Assembly (NCBI RefSeq): GCF_003337305.1
Contig: NZ_QPJO01000004.1
Span: 124,001-188,000 of the forward strand
From: Winogradskyella arenosi
GTDB taxonomy: Bacteria > Bacteroidota > Bacteroidia > Flavobacteriales > Flavobacteriaceae
DNA: 64,000 nucleotides
Direction: 5' to 3'
Positions 1 to 8,995 of the stretch are shown here, piece by piece. The stretch's first letter is position 1. The number at the start of each line of letters is the position of its first letter. Below the pieces are notes generated by a model. It searched no databases. It saw only the letters and a program-made list of their open reading frames with translations, and was not told where the DNA came from. The translations under genes were made by a program, and so were the position numbers.

Positions 1-1255
1 TTGCAAAATGAGGATTACTAAGACCACTTTCTGCTTCGGTAGGCGCAAAGGTGCCATCTGCTTTTTGGATAAGCACACGACTCGGTAATTTAAACAACTT
101 GCTAGGTGGGAAGTCCACATAATTTTCGCCCACCATTAAATCTTGTAAGCCGTCGTTATTAAGATCAGCAAAGGTACAGCCCCAAGCAAATTCGTAATCC
201 GCTATTTTAGCCGTTTCAGCCACATCGGTAAATTTAAAATTACCTTGGTTTTCAAATAACATCCATTTGTCTGTAAATAAAGACGTGTCTTTTATATCGC
301 CATGAGCAATTTTATTAGGCAATGTGCTTCCGGTGTTAGAAAACATAAAGTCTGCCCAACCATCATTATTATAATCTCCAACAGCAAGTCCCATTGGGTA
401 AGCAAAACGCTTGGTCATTGGGTTGGCTTTCATAGTAAAGGTTAAGTCGCCATTATTTTTATAAGTACGCACTTCACCTGTATCATGTACCACCACTAAA
501 TCTTGCCAAGTATCATTATCGATATCTACAAAAACACCTTGAAATGTATTGTGTACATAGTCTAAGCCAGCCGCTTTGGTAATACTCTTAAAGGTATTAT
601 CGCCGTTATTAAGCAACAATTCGCTTGTTGCACCATAATCGTAATCTTCAAAAATATTTTGCCCTTCCATTAATTCCTTTTTGATGTAAGTCGCTAAAAA
701 GATATCCAAATCGCCATCTTTATCAATATCGGCTACCGTAATTCCGGCAGGATTAGATTTCGCATTTACAGGCGTATCTACAAGCACCTCTGTAAAAGAA
801 CCATTGGTATTGTAATACAAATGAAGTCCGTCTTCACGACTTAATATAAGATCGGTAAAACCGTTGTTATCAAAATCTGCAGATACCGCTCCAACCGTTG
901 TTGAGGCAGTTCCTTTTTTAGGTAAGTTAACCTTCTTAGAAATGTCTACAAACGCATTATTACGATAAGCAAAAATAGCATCCTCTTGTTCCATTCCGCC
1001 TCCAAAGAAGACTTCATCAACGTTGTCATTATTAATATCTATTAAAGCCGAAGGGGCAATAGGTAATGATTTTTTACCTTGATATTGATGTACAAAATCT
1101 AAAGTAATAGGCGTAAATTTCGGAATCTCTTTCTCTGAAATACTAATATCGTATTTATCAGAAACAGAGTCGCGCCAGAAAAAGCTCATCATAAATAAAA
1201 TGAACAAGACTGCGGCAAGGCCTACGAGTTTTAAAAGGTTTTTAATGAGTTTCAT
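1..1255 (-). CDS. FG-GAP/VCBS repeat protein, CRTAC1-like (partial)
   Basis: The reading frame is open from an ATG at 1255 to the left edge of the window, so the C-terminus is missing and at least 418 codons are present. An N-terminal hydrophobic segment (about residues 6-26) looks like a membrane anchor or signal. It is followed by repeated calcium-binding-type FG-GAP/VCBS motifs, such as DINNDNVDE, DFDNNGFTD, DIDKDGDLD, DYNNDGWAD and DLNNDGLQD. This spacing is typical of beta-propeller CRTAC1/UnbV-type proteins of Bacteroidota, which are cell-surface or periplasmic. The start overlaps the end of the upstream membrane-protein gene by 14 bases, so the two are probably co-transcribed and translationally coupled. 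The exact role is unknown. Confidence 0.85.
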   Translation of the reverse strand, partial: MKLIKNLLKLVGLAAVLFILFMMSFFWRDSVSDKYDISISEKEIPKFTPITLDFVHQYQGKKSLPIAPSALIDINNDNVDEVFFGGGMEQEDAIFAYRNNAFVDISKKVNLPKKGTASTTVGAVSADFDNNGFTDLILSREDGLHLYYNTNGSFTEVLVDTPVNAKSNPAGITVADIDKDGDLDIFLATYIKKELMEGQNIFEDYDYGATSELLLNNGDNTFKSITKAAGLDYVHNTFQGVFVDIDNDTWQDLVVVHDTGEVRTYKNNGDLTFTMKANPMTKRFAYPMGLAVGDYNNDGWADFMFSNTGSTLPNKIAHGDIKDTSLFTDKWMLFENQGNFKFTDVAETAKIADYEFAWGCTFADLNNDGLQDLMVGENYVDFPPSKLFKLPSRVLIQKADGTFAPTEAESGLSNPHFA

Positions 1256-1901
1256 AAGTTGTATTTTTTAGTTGGTATAGGGATAATGCAAATAATATAA
1301 AGTGAGTAACATTCATTAGTATAGGGAGCATATGCTTCCCAATAGCGGGGATAAGTTGCCCTATAAGCACTAATAAAATAAGAATAACAATAGGGTTAAA
1401 AATGGCCATCCCTTTTTTATAATAGGTGCCGCCTTTTAAAATAGTAATGGCAAACACCACTGAAAGGGTTGCGATAATAATCCGCAGGGCTTGTACCAGT
1501 ATTTCCATATGCTTGGTGTAATGCGCCAATAGATCTTGGTAAACCACAGGGCTCATAGCATCTTGTAGGTGTACAATGTTGCCAATTGAAGCTCTAGAAC
1601 CAATCCAAACCCCGCCAACTGTAAAAGCCACAAAACCAATAGCCAAAACAAGTTGTGCTAAGGTTTTATTTCCTGGTTTTAACATGCGGTAAATATGGAT
1701 ATAGCCCGCAAAATAAAAGGGAATACCTATAACCGCTAAAAAATGACCAATACTAAGGTGATCTAAGGGAACATCTTTAAAAAAAGCATAAGCCTCAGAA
1801 TGCTCTAAAATAGAAGGGGAGTAGTGTAAAAAATATTCGCCTAATCCTACAAGAATGGAGGCAAAAAGACCGAAATAGCCTAAAATTTTAGTGCGTTTCA
1901 T
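1242..1901 (-). CDS. Polytopic membrane protein, DUF6796-like
   Basis: A 219-residue protein with about six hydrophobic segments (roughly residues 8-26, 48-68, 80-100, 136-156, 166-188 and 192-212), so an inner-membrane protein. Composition and length resemble the DUF6796 family of uncharacterised Bacteroidota membrane proteins; that family name is from memory and moderately certain. No catalytic motif is evident. It begins with ATG at 1901, and its stop overlaps the start of the FG-GAP gene by 14 bases, implying a two-gene operon. No function can be assigned. Confidence 0.75.
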   Translation of the reverse strand: MKRTKILGYFGLFASILVGLGEYFLHYSPSILEHSEAYAFFKDVPLDHLSIGHFLAVIGIPFYFAGYIHIYRMLKPGNKTLAQLVLAIGFVAFTVGGVWIGSRASIGNIVHLQDAMSPVVYQDLLAHYTKHMEILVQALRIIIATLSVVFAITILKGGTYYKKGMAIFNPIVILILLVLIGQLIPAIGKHMLPILMNVTHFILFALSLYQLKNTTYETH

Positions 1902-2140
1902 TTGTTTTTTAAAAAGTTGGTTTTCAGTCTGTCGAAGGTTTTTAAAATTCCTTTCAAAAAAATCAATAACGCTATCTTATTGTAATATTACGAGTTATGA
2001 AGATGAGCGTGATTATGACATAAAACCTAGATTTTAAAAGGTGTTACGCCTTTTAACCATTATTTACATTTTAAATACGAGTTGTATCAGGTAAAACACA
2101 ATTTTATACTAAAGCCTTAAACATTTTAAAAGCGTTATTA

Positions 2141-2148
2141 TAATTTTG
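2141..2148 (+). promoter_or_regulatory. Bacteroidota-type -7 promoter box
   Basis: TAATTTTG matches the TAnnTTTG -7 consensus used by the Bacteroidota primary sigma factor. It lies 31 bases before the TTG start of the DUF6642-like gene, giving a short leader. No clear TTTG -33 element is present. Confidence 0.5.
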
Positions 2149-2179
2149 CACTTTACAAACACCGCCTAAATTTAAAAGC

Positions 2180-2776
2180 TTGCTAGAAAAACAACAATTA
2201 CCCCAAGAACAGCTTACAGAAACCGACCACTTTATTTACTGTTTAGAAGGCGTTGATGATGTAGACACGAACCAAGTTACTGACGCACAAGAAAACTTAA
2301 CGCAATTAGCCTTAAATTATGGCATAGCAAGTATTTACAAAACTTGCGACACTATTGAGGGATTAGAGGACAGCATAAACGCATTAGTGTTAGATGATCA
2401 TTATTTTAAGGATTATGAAATCATTTATTTGGTAATGCGAGGCGAAGCCAATACCATTTGTTTAAATGACTACTATTATAGCTTTCAGGAAATTGCAGAA
2501 CTTTTTGAAGGCCGATTAAGCGGAAAGATTTTACATTTTTCTAATGCCAAAACTCTAGATTTAGAAGAGGAAGAAGCCCAGTATTTTTTAGACATTACAG
2601 GAGCTAAAGCCGTTTCGGGCTATGGTAATGCCTATAGTGGCATGGCGAGTTCTAACCTGGATAAGGCTTTCTTTAATTTATTTAAAGACGATGATGATAT
2701 GTTCGAAGTTGTAGAGGAGTTGCACCAAAGACATTATAGCGTCTGCAAACGACTTAATTTTCGACTGTATTATTAG
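2180..2776 (+). CDS. DUF6642-like protein, putative catalytic residues lost
   Basis: A 198-residue cytoplasmic protein with no signal peptide or membrane segment. The start is the only plausible one: a TTG downstream of an in-frame stop at 2141-2143, with a -7 box 31 bases upstream. The central pattern (a hydrophobic strand ending LVMRGEAN, an acidic helix, then a strand ending HFSNAKTL, then TGAKAVSGYG) resembles what I recall of DUF6642, whose members carry HG after the first strand and SC after the second, like a CHAT/caspase-type His-Cys dyad. Here the His position is Arg and the Cys position is Ala, so it may be a non-catalytic member. Family assignment is from memory, and the caspase-like reading is inference. 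Confidence 0.65.
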   Translation: MLEKQQLPQEQLTETDHFIYCLEGVDDVDTNQVTDAQENLTQLALNYGIASIYKTCDTIEGLEDSINALVLDDHYFKDYEIIYLVMRGEANTICLNDYYYSFQEIAELFEGRLSGKILHFSNAKTLDLEEEEAQYFLDITGAKAVSGYGNAYSGMASSNLDKAFFNLFKDDDDMFEVVEELHQRHYSVCKRLNFRLYY

Positions 2777-2888
2777 AACGCTTATGTTGTGACTTATTTC
2801 AGCATAAAAGACTTAAACAAAGCACCTACACAGCACACCATTAAACCCTGTAAAAAAACACTTTAAAACAAAATACAAGATTTAGTTT

Positions 2889-3347
2889 TTAGTTTTCCAC
2901 TAAACTTTCTAGAGCATAGTATAAACGATTCTTAGCATTGGCTTGAGACCCAAAAATAGAACGAAACAACGTACCATCAGCAGTAAGTAAGAGCCATTGT
3001 GGAGTCCCTTCAGATTTAAACTGGTCATATACCTGATGATTAGGATCAATATAAATCGGAAACGGAAGCTCACCACTCCTAAAAATGGCTTTAATACTTT
3101 CTTCAGTCGCTTCTCTACCTGGGAAGTTAGAATGAATACCAACCACTTGAATTGACGGAAAGGTTTGTTGTAACTCGTACGCCAGCGGAATAGCACGTCC
3201 TGTACAACCTAAACATGCGTTGTTATAAATTATCAATACGAGAATCTTATCCTTATAGGCTCGCATGAGATCAACTGCATTTCCCTCTAAATCCAATACT
3301 TTAATACTCCCAACAGAATCATTCATATTTAGTAGCGTTTCTAACAT
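2889..3347 (-). CDS. Thioredoxin-fold redoxin (TlpA/peroxiredoxin-like)
   Basis: A 152-residue thioredoxin-fold protein. A hydrophobic strand (ILVLIIYNN) leads into a C-x2-C active site, C45-L-G-C48, and a cis-proline motif (GTPQWLLL) follows near residue 114, as in TlpA/AhpC-TSA redoxins. There is no signal peptide, so it should act in the cytoplasm as a thiol-disulfide reductase or peroxiredoxin-like enzyme; the substrate is unknown. It is a single gene with convergent orientation to the DUF6642-like gene. Confidence 0.85.
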   Translation of the reverse strand: MLETLLNMNDSVGSIKVLDLEGNAVDLMRAYKDKILVLIIYNNACLGCTGRAIPLAYELQQTFPSIQVVGIHSNFPGREATEESIKAIFRSGELPFPIYIDPNHQVYDQFKSEGTPQWLLLTADGTLFRSIFGSQANAKNRLYYALESLVEN

Positions 3348-3420
3348 TTTTAGATCACAAAATTAAGCTTTTAAGCTTTATAAAAAACAAGCCTTCAACG
3401 CGTATAACTTCATATGATAC

Positions 3421-3454
3421 AAAAAAGCCAGTTAGACACGCTGCTCACTGGCTT
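3421..3454 (-). terminator. Rho-independent terminator of the anchor-A gene
   Basis: An 8-bp perfect stem (AAGCCAGT/ACTGGCTT, arms 3425-3432 and 3447-3454) is followed on the minus strand by a run of six T. It lies 32 bases after the stop codon at 3486. Confidence 0.75.
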
Positions 3455-3485
3455 ATTCGAGTTTATAAAACGAAACAAATTTGAC

Positions 3486-5138
3486 TTAATGCGAAATGAT
3501 ACGTTTTACCACAGTACCCTCATCCGTTGTAAAACGAACAAATAACACCGGACTTTCCTTAGAAAACTCCTTTAAACTTATACTAATTATTTCATTTTCA
3601 GCATTCATCTCTAAAGGACTTACCACACGTTTTAATACGCGTCCGTTCATGTCAAAAACTTCAATGGTTGCGTTGGTATTTACCGTTGCATGATGACTAA
3701 AGTGAACCACATCTTCATAAGGAATAGGGTAGACGTCCACGCTAAATGCACTTCGGTAATACGGTCCGGTTGCACCGCCACCACACACATCACCAAGACC
3801 ATCGCCATCAAAATCGGCTTGATCAGGATTATAAGTGTAAATGCAATTATCTACACAATCAGCAACACCATCTGCATCGATATCACCAAAACCTTCATCA
3901 ATAAAGCCATCGCCATTATTATCTATACCATCGCAAATTTCTTCAACTTCAGGTACTTCACAAGCATCACCAATACCGTTGGCATCGACATCTAATTGAT
4001 CTGGATTTGGGGTCTCAGGACAATTATCTATACAATCCGCAAGACCATCGCCGTCTGTATCTGCAAAATCTTCATCAATAAGGCCATCGCCATTATTATC
4101 AATACCATCGCAGATTTCTTCAGCATTAAACGGTGGAAACTCAATAACAGTATCAAACAATAAAGGGTGAACTTCGCCTGAATTCTGCTCAAACGCCGCA
4201 ACGATAATTTGTCCGTCTATATTAAACTGACTGCGATTATTAAATCGTGCTTTAGGCGCATAAATAGTCCCATACATTTGTGCACCTCCGGTGTATTCTA
4301 GTGTAGACTGTACCTCTGCAAAATTATATAGAATATAAGGCGCGTAACTTAAAGGGCTTCCCACGATATTTGGCCAGCTATTTAATGACACAACCTCTGG
4401 ATTTGCACTAACATCCGTAATATTAATGACCAACGGCGTAGTTGCTGAAGGTACTAGGGTATTGAATTTAATTTCTTGAAGCGCATTGAATTCGGCAGCC
4501 GTAAAGTTGATGACGTTAGTAGTTTGAGGCACTAAATCTAACCATAATTTCCCTTGAGCATATGCGTTTAAATTCCAAGACACATTCGAGTCTAAACTTC
4601 CGATCTGTGCAGATACGGTTTCAAACGTTGCAAAAGCAGCCTCAAAATCGAGTAGGGGGTCTGCCGTAATAGAACTGGCACTTTGTGATGTAGACAATGA
4701 AATATTTGGGGTACTATCGAAATGACCGTCAACAGATGTGATTCTTGTATTTGTAATCACTTGGTTGGGATCCAATTCAAAAATGGTACTTGAAGATAAA
4801 TCAGCTATCTTTACATAATTATTTTGTAGAATTTGTAAACGTCCTGAAACATAATTCACTTTTCCGTCTACCACAAGAGCAGTCGCTTGAGCGTCTCCGT
4901 TGTAATGGTCAACGCCACCAAAGATATTTAGGTTCCCATCGAGTGTGAAATCGCCACCAACGGCCCAAGCCCCTTCAGATTCTGTTTTTACAGCAATAGC
5001 TTCGCCAGCGGTAAACACATTAAAGTGAGCTGCTGCTTCCGTGGGATGAATGGGTTGCGTTTGCGCCTCTAAACCTGTGGGGATAAGGCATAGCCACGAA
5101 GCCACAACGTAAGAAAAACGTCGTAATTTTAAATCCAT
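3486..5138 (-). CDS. Choice-of-anchor-A protein with MopE-like repeats and T9SS sorting domain
   Basis: A secreted 550-residue protein. Residues 1-26 form a signal peptide ending LEAQ. Residues from about 33 to 320 match the choice-of-anchor-A domain (AAAHFNVF and GGDFTLDGNLNIFGG near the start; GTIYAPKARFNN near the end). Two EEICDGIDNNGDG motifs (MopE-like metal-binding) alternate with thrombospondin type-3-like DxDxDG calcium repeats. The last 75 or so residues are a T9SS type A sorting domain (VDVYPIPYEDVVHF to the C-terminus). An upstream in-frame start at 5225 is rejected because a promoter -7 box lies between it and the signal peptide. Likely a surface-anchored or released calcium-binding adhesin; no enzyme motif is visible. 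Confidence 0.85.
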   Translation of the reverse strand: MDLKLRRFSYVVASWLCLIPTGLEAQTQPIHPTEAAAHFNVFTAGEAIAVKTESEGAWAVGGDFTLDGNLNIFGGVDHYNGDAQATALVVDGKVNYVSGRLQILQNNYVKIADLSSSTIFELDPNQVITNTRITSVDGHFDSTPNISLSTSQSASSITADPLLDFEAAFATFETVSAQIGSLDSNVSWNLNAYAQGKLWLDLVPQTTNVINFTAAEFNALQEIKFNTLVPSATTPLVINITDVSANPEVVSLNSWPNIVGSPLSYAPYILYNFAEVQSTLEYTGGAQMYGTIYAPKARFNNRSQFNIDGQIIVAAFEQNSGEVHPLLFDTVIEFPPFNAEEICDGIDNNGDGLIDEDFADTDGDGLADCIDNCPETPNPDQLDVDANGIGDACEVPEVEEICDGIDNNGDGFIDEGFGDIDADGVADCVDNCIYTYNPDQADFDGDGLGDVCGGGATGPYYRSAFSVDVYPIPYEDVVHFSHHATVNTNATIEVFDMNGRVLKRVVSPLEMNAENEIISISLKEFSKESPVLFVRFTTDEGTVVKRIISH

Positions 5139-5165
5139 AATGTCATATTTGTAGGTTAAGTACAA

Positions 5166-5173
5166 CAAAATTA
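5166..5173 (-). promoter_or_regulatory. -7 promoter box for the anchor-A gene
   Basis: On the minus strand this reads TAATTTTG, a match to TAnnTTTG. It is 28 bases upstream of the ATG at 5138, so transcription should begin inside the longer open frame. This decides the start codon. Confidence 0.5.
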
Positions 5174-5338
5174 TTAATTTCAGCATATTATACGTGTCGT
5201 TCGTCGAATACTCGATGAATAACACATTGACCTTAAGGATTTAATTGATTTCAGAAGAACTATACTGTACGCAAAAACCGTTTAAAACGCAACCGTTTCT
5301 GAGCGTGCAAGCATCGAAAAACATAAAAGCAGTAATGA

Positions 5339-5725
5339 TTATACCGTTTTAATAACCGCCTTAAGTTTTGAAGAAATATCCTGAGCAATGGCTTTTAAAT
5401 CGTCATTATCTACAGCTTGCATGGAAGCCATAGGGTTAACCGCTGCCACCTCAATAGCGCCAGAATCTAATTCTTGCACAATAATATTACAAGGTAGCAT
5501 AGTGCCTATTTTATCCTCCGCCATCAAGGCTTTGTGTGCACTAGGCGGATTACAAGCACCTAATATTTTATAATTATTAAAATTGACGTCTAATTTTTCT
5601 TTTAGCGTGCTCTTGATGTCTATTTCCGTTAAGACACCAAACTGTTCGGTTTTAAGAGCAGCAATAACTTTTTCTACCACATCGTTAAATTGGCCTTCTA
5701 AGGTTTTACTAAAGTAATAACTCAT
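5339..5725 (-). CDS. DUF302 domain protein
   Basis: A 128-residue cytoplasmic protein matching DUF302 over nearly its full length: MSYYFSKTLEG at the start, the GACNPPSAHKAL segment in the middle and GTMLPCNIIVQEL after it. DUF302 proteins form small dimeric alpha/beta folds; their role is not established, and no catalytic residue is proven. Monocistronic by position: the neighbours are the minus-strand T9SS gene 200 bases downstream and plus-strand genes upstream. Confidence 0.85.
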   Translation of the reverse strand: MSYYFSKTLEGQFNDVVEKVIAALKTEQFGVLTEIDIKSTLKEKLDVNFNNYKILGACNPPSAHKALMAEDKIGTMLPCNIIVQELDSGAIEVAAVNPMASMQAVDNDDLKAIAQDISSKLKAVIKTV

Positions 5726-5808
5726 AATATATTGATTTTTAAAGATTAGTGTTTGTCTTTAAAATTAATTGGATTTTATAAGTCGTCTTGATGCAATAGC
5801 ATATTTCA

Positions 5809-6030
5809 TTGTTTCATTTCAATAGAGTTGCATATTTAGCTTTAAAGACCTCGGATTCATTACTACCTGATTTTATAGAGGAAAAGTTAGAAACGTGTGG
5901 AGGAAGAATGGTCATAGTTCTAATAACCTTATCTTTTTTAGATATTGAATTATTTCAAAATAAAATCCAAGATGAACCACCTTATAAGTTTAAAGATATA
6001 ATGTACTTTAGCAACAAACTAAGCAAATGA
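5809..6030 (+). CDS. Small hypothetical protein, coupled to next gene (weak)
   Basis: A 73-codon frame from a TTG at 5809, bounded upstream by an in-frame TAG at 5797-5799. It ends in an ATGA overlap with the next gene (6027-6030), the main reason to take it seriously. One hydrophobic stretch (MVIVLITLSFLDIELF, about residues 34-49) could be a membrane segment. No family is recognised. It could equally be a degenerate remnant of a longer gene, since it lacks an ATG and a clear promoter. Confidence 0.35.
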   Translation: MFHFNRVAYLALKTSDSLLPDFIEEKLETCGGRMVIVLITLSFLDIELFQNKIQDEPPYKFKDIMYFSNKLSK

Positions 6031-6578
6031 AGCGATGCCTAATCCTTGTTTTCGTCATTATTTCTTTCTATTCATCTTCTCAAAATTTTGTTGACGATAT
6101 TGACCGCGTAGCGGTTGTCGTTATTGATTATTGTGTAGATACAAATGGGAAGCGGTTTGATATTAAAATTAACCAAGACAAAAGTACCTATAAGCATGAT
6201 GGCTGGCAACAAGGCTGTTTAGAGCATTTTAAAAACGGGACGTTAATTTACCCAATGAAAATGACCAATACATGCTGGAAATCCATCTACTATTTTGTGA
6301 ATTCAAAGTACAAAACCTATGAATTACCAGCGGAAGACCGTGTAAAATGTAAAGAATTTCATCGTGGCAAATTTAAGTATGAGAATCCTGCATACAGTGA
6401 AACGATTATAAAACGACGTGCCAAACGTCAGATTGAACATGGTGACTTAGGTGGAAAACAGAAATATAAAATAAAGTGGACAGACGATCACAAGTATAAA
6501 TTGGAGACTCTTAAAATGTCTTTAGAAAAAGACAAACATAAAGAAGAATACAATCAAATTTCACCACAAGAGCCCTAA
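6027..6578 (+). CDS. Secreted hypothetical protein with four cysteines
   Basis: A 183-residue protein with a clear signal peptide (residues 1-19, ending SSSQ), so exported to the periplasm or beyond. The mature part has four cysteines (C36, C64, C83, C108), enough for two disulfides. The segment from C36 (DYCVDTNGKRFDIKIN) to C83 vaguely resembles a TonB C-terminal or other energy-transducer-like fold, but this is not strong. The C-terminal third is very basic and lysine-rich. No family is recognised. It overlaps the upstream 73-codon frame by ATGA. Confidence 0.7.
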   Translation: MKRCLILVFVIISFYSSSQNFVDDIDRVAVVVIDYCVDTNGKRFDIKINQDKSTYKHDGWQQGCLEHFKNGTLIYPMKMTNTCWKSIYYFVNSKYKTYELPAEDRVKCKEFHRGKFKYENPAYSETIIKRRAKRQIEHGDLGGKQKYKIKWTDDHKYKLETLKMSLEKDKHKEEYNQISPQEP

Positions 6579-6684
6579 TACGGTAATTGCAACTAAATGT
6601 CCTATAATTTATATTATGTAAAATACTTTTGTAAAAACATAAGATTTGTATTCCTTTTTTACTTCATTAATATCTAAAGATTCT

Positions 6685-7875
6685 TTAGACTTTACGGTCG
6701 CGCCCTACATCTATTCCGGTTATGAGTTTTATAAGCGCTACAAGTATGAGGAATATTAAAGTATAATTCCATTCCTGTGTAAGATCATAAATAACACCGA
6801 CAGTAAACGGTCCGCCAGCTGCGATAATATAGCCAATAGATTGAACAATTCCTGATAATTCTGCGGCGGTTTCCGCATCATTAGATCGTAATACAATAAG
6901 CAACAAAGCCAAGCCGAATGTACCTCCAAGTACCAAACCTAATAGGCCTACCCAAAGCACTACCATTCCTGTTGCAAGAAATAATAATCCTAACAACGCG
7001 ATGAGCTCCATAGCCACTAAACTTGCAATAACAAGGCGCTGGTCTTTTCTAGATCCGGCCCATATCGGAATAACAATGGCACCCAAAATCCCGGTACCCT
7101 GCGATAAGGATAACATCCAGCCTGCATATGCGGCATCAAAACCACGATCAATAAGAATAGCTGGTAACCAGGCTAAAATCACATAAAAGGCTGCCGATTG
7201 AAGTCCCATATAAAAAGCCATTCGCCATACGAGTAATGACCCCGATAGTTTTTTCATCGCTACCTTAAAACTTCTATTCGGTGGCAATCGCTTAATTCGC
7301 TTTATACTAGGCAGCCAAATAAATGCTGCAATAATGGCTAAAATAGCCCAAGCGCTTAAAGATCCACGCCAACCCAAATTCATCTCTACAGATAAAGGCA
7401 CGCTTAAACCCGCGGCAAACGCAGCGCCTAACGACATTATTCCGGAGTATAAACTTGTTACAAATCCTGCTTTATGCGGGAAATTTCGTTTTATTAATGC
7501 CGGAATTAACACATTTCCGAAGGCTATGGCCACACCTAAAATGATGGTCCCTAAATACAAGGTAAAGACCCCTCCTGCTGAACGAATAACGAGTCCGGCA
7601 ACCAATAAAATTAAAGCGCCTAAAAGCGTATTTCCAATACCAAAACGTTTGGTAAATAAAGGCGTCATGGTAGATACCACCCCAAAAGCCAATAAGGGTA
7701 ATGTGGTTAGTAATCCTAATAAGGTATCAGACAATAAAAGCTCTAAACGAATCTTATCTATCAGCGGTCCAATGCTAGACAAGGCAGGTCTTAAATTTAC
7801 CGAAACAAATAAAACCCCTATAAGAAGACGTGTTCGGGCCCCTTTGCTTAATCCATTTTCATCTAATTCTGCCAT
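6685..7875 (-). CDS. MFS transporter, CynX/NimT family
   Basis: A 396-residue inner-membrane protein with about 12 hydrophobic segments. The first helix region contains VSVNLRPALSSIGPLI, the signature stretch of the CynX/NimT (cyanate/nitroimidazole-type) branch of the major facilitator superfamily. Substrates of this group are varied small organic anions or drugs and cannot be inferred here. It stands alone on the minus strand, with a terminator hairpin of the upstream YihY gene between the two. Confidence 0.9.
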   Translation of the reverse strand: MAELDENGLSKGARTRLLIGVLFVSVNLRPALSSIGPLIDKIRLELLLSDTLLGLLTTLPLLAFGVVSTMTPLFTKRFGIGNTLLGALILLVAGLVIRSAGGVFTLYLGTIILGVAIAFGNVLIPALIKRNFPHKAGFVTSLYSGIMSLGAAFAAGLSVPLSVEMNLGWRGSLSAWAILAIIAAFIWLPSIKRIKRLPPNRSFKVAMKKLSGSLLVWRMAFYMGLQSAAFYVILAWLPAILIDRGFDAAYAGWMLSLSQGTGILGAIVIPIWAGSRKDQRLVIASLVAMELIALLGLLFLATGMVVLWVGLLGLVLGGTFGLALLLIVLRSNDAETAAELSGIVQSIGYIIAAGGPFTVGVIYDLTQEWNYTLIFLILVALIKLITGIDVGRDRKV

Positions 7876-7953
7876 ATTTTCTATTTAGGAATTTTAAAGG
7901 GTCCTATTCTATTTATCGGGTTTTTAGGTTTGTAACAGTGCCCTATACGTATC

Positions 7954-8006
7954 AAAAAAAGAGGCAAAAATAAGTCTTTGCTTTAAAAAGACCGCTCTTT
8001 ACCTCT
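7954..8006 (-). terminator. Two-layer terminator hairpin after the YihY gene
   Basis: On the minus strand an outer stem (AGAGGUAAA with UUUGCCUCU, one G-U pair) encloses an inner stem (GTCTTT/AAAGAC). A run of seven T follows. It lies about 40 bases after the stop at 8045. Confidence 0.6.
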
Positions 8007-8044
8007 ATTATAAACGAAACGCGTTCGCACCGATTTATAAATCA

Positions 8045-8926
8045 CTATTCCCCAGTGATGTAATCGTCTTCAACGTATTGATCGGCATATTGTTTTGTGA
8101 AATGCGCTCCAAATAGTAAGATTAAACTAGAATAAGACACCCAAAGCATAATTAAGATGATTGATCCTGCTGCGCCATAGGTAGATCCGGGTTCCATGGT
8201 ATTAAAATATAACGCCAAAAGATATTTTCCTATTAAAAACATAAAAGTGGTTAATGCCGCACCTGTTCTTACAGTTTTCCATTTAATCTTAGCCGAGGGT
8301 AGATACTTAAACATGGTGGCGAATAATAGATATATAAAGCCAACCGAAACTAAGAAATCGATGACAAAGAGGTAATCGAATAAATTGTCGGGCAAAAATC
8401 GATTTAATTGTTGACTAAAAGCACTCAGTAAAGAAGTTAAAATAAAACTGGTTAATAGTAAAAACCCTAAGATTAGTATAAATCCAAAACTTTTTACACG
8501 ACTCATTAAAGTGGCGACAACATTATTTTTATACGCTGGCTCCTGATCCCAAATATCGTCTAAAGCCGATTGCAACTGAAAAAAGACTCCTGTAGACCCG
8601 TAAAGCAGGGTTCCTATCCCTATAATTGTCGCAAATAGATTGGTGTTTTCACCACTCTGATTATCAATCATCGTTCGGATCGCATCCGCTGCATCGGGAC
8701 CAATTGCGTTTGAAATTTCACCTAATAATTCACCTTGCACTAAATCTTCACCCCAAAAACTCCCGACCACTTTCAAGATAATAATAATTAAAGCCGGTAA
8801 CGATAATACCGCATAATAAGCCACAATGGCGCTTCGTTGGAAAGGCTCACCTTCGAACCAAGATTTCCCTGAAGCCAAAAGCAATTGCGGTAGTTTTGTA
8901 ATTTTAAATGTTTTGTTTTCAGACAT
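8045..8926 (-). CDS. YihY/virulence factor BrkB family membrane protein
   Basis: A 293-residue protein with six predicted transmembrane helices and the family hallmarks: a FQRSAIVAYYAVLSLPALIIII segment near residues 28-48, the YGSTGVFFQLQSALDDIWD loop near 110-125, and the late YGAAGSIILIMLWVSYSS helix. YihY proteins were once misnamed RNase BN; their transport or structural role is unresolved. The acidic C-terminus (YVEDDYITGE) is cytoplasmic. Monocistronic, with a good terminator. Confidence 0.92.
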   Translation of the reverse strand: MSENKTFKITKLPQLLLASGKSWFEGEPFQRSAIVAYYAVLSLPALIIIILKVVGSFWGEDLVQGELLGEISNAIGPDAADAIRTMIDNQSGENTNLFATIIGIGTLLYGSTGVFFQLQSALDDIWDQEPAYKNNVVATLMSRVKSFGFILILGFLLLTSFILTSLLSAFSQQLNRFLPDNLFDYLFVIDFLVSVGFIYLLFATMFKYLPSAKIKWKTVRTGAALTTFMFLIGKYLLALYFNTMEPGSTYGAAGSIILIMLWVSYSSLILLFGAHFTKQYADQYVEDDYITGE

Positions 8927-8995
8927 ATATTGCGGTAATAAAAAATACGCAAAGCCTAGAAGACTTTACGTATGTATTCTATGGTTTTAAAATTA

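Noticed and set aside
6673..6689. TCTAAAGA-T-TCTTTAGA hairpin at the end of the MFS gene
   Set aside because: It overlaps the stop codon and has no T-run; probably chance in AT-rich sequence.
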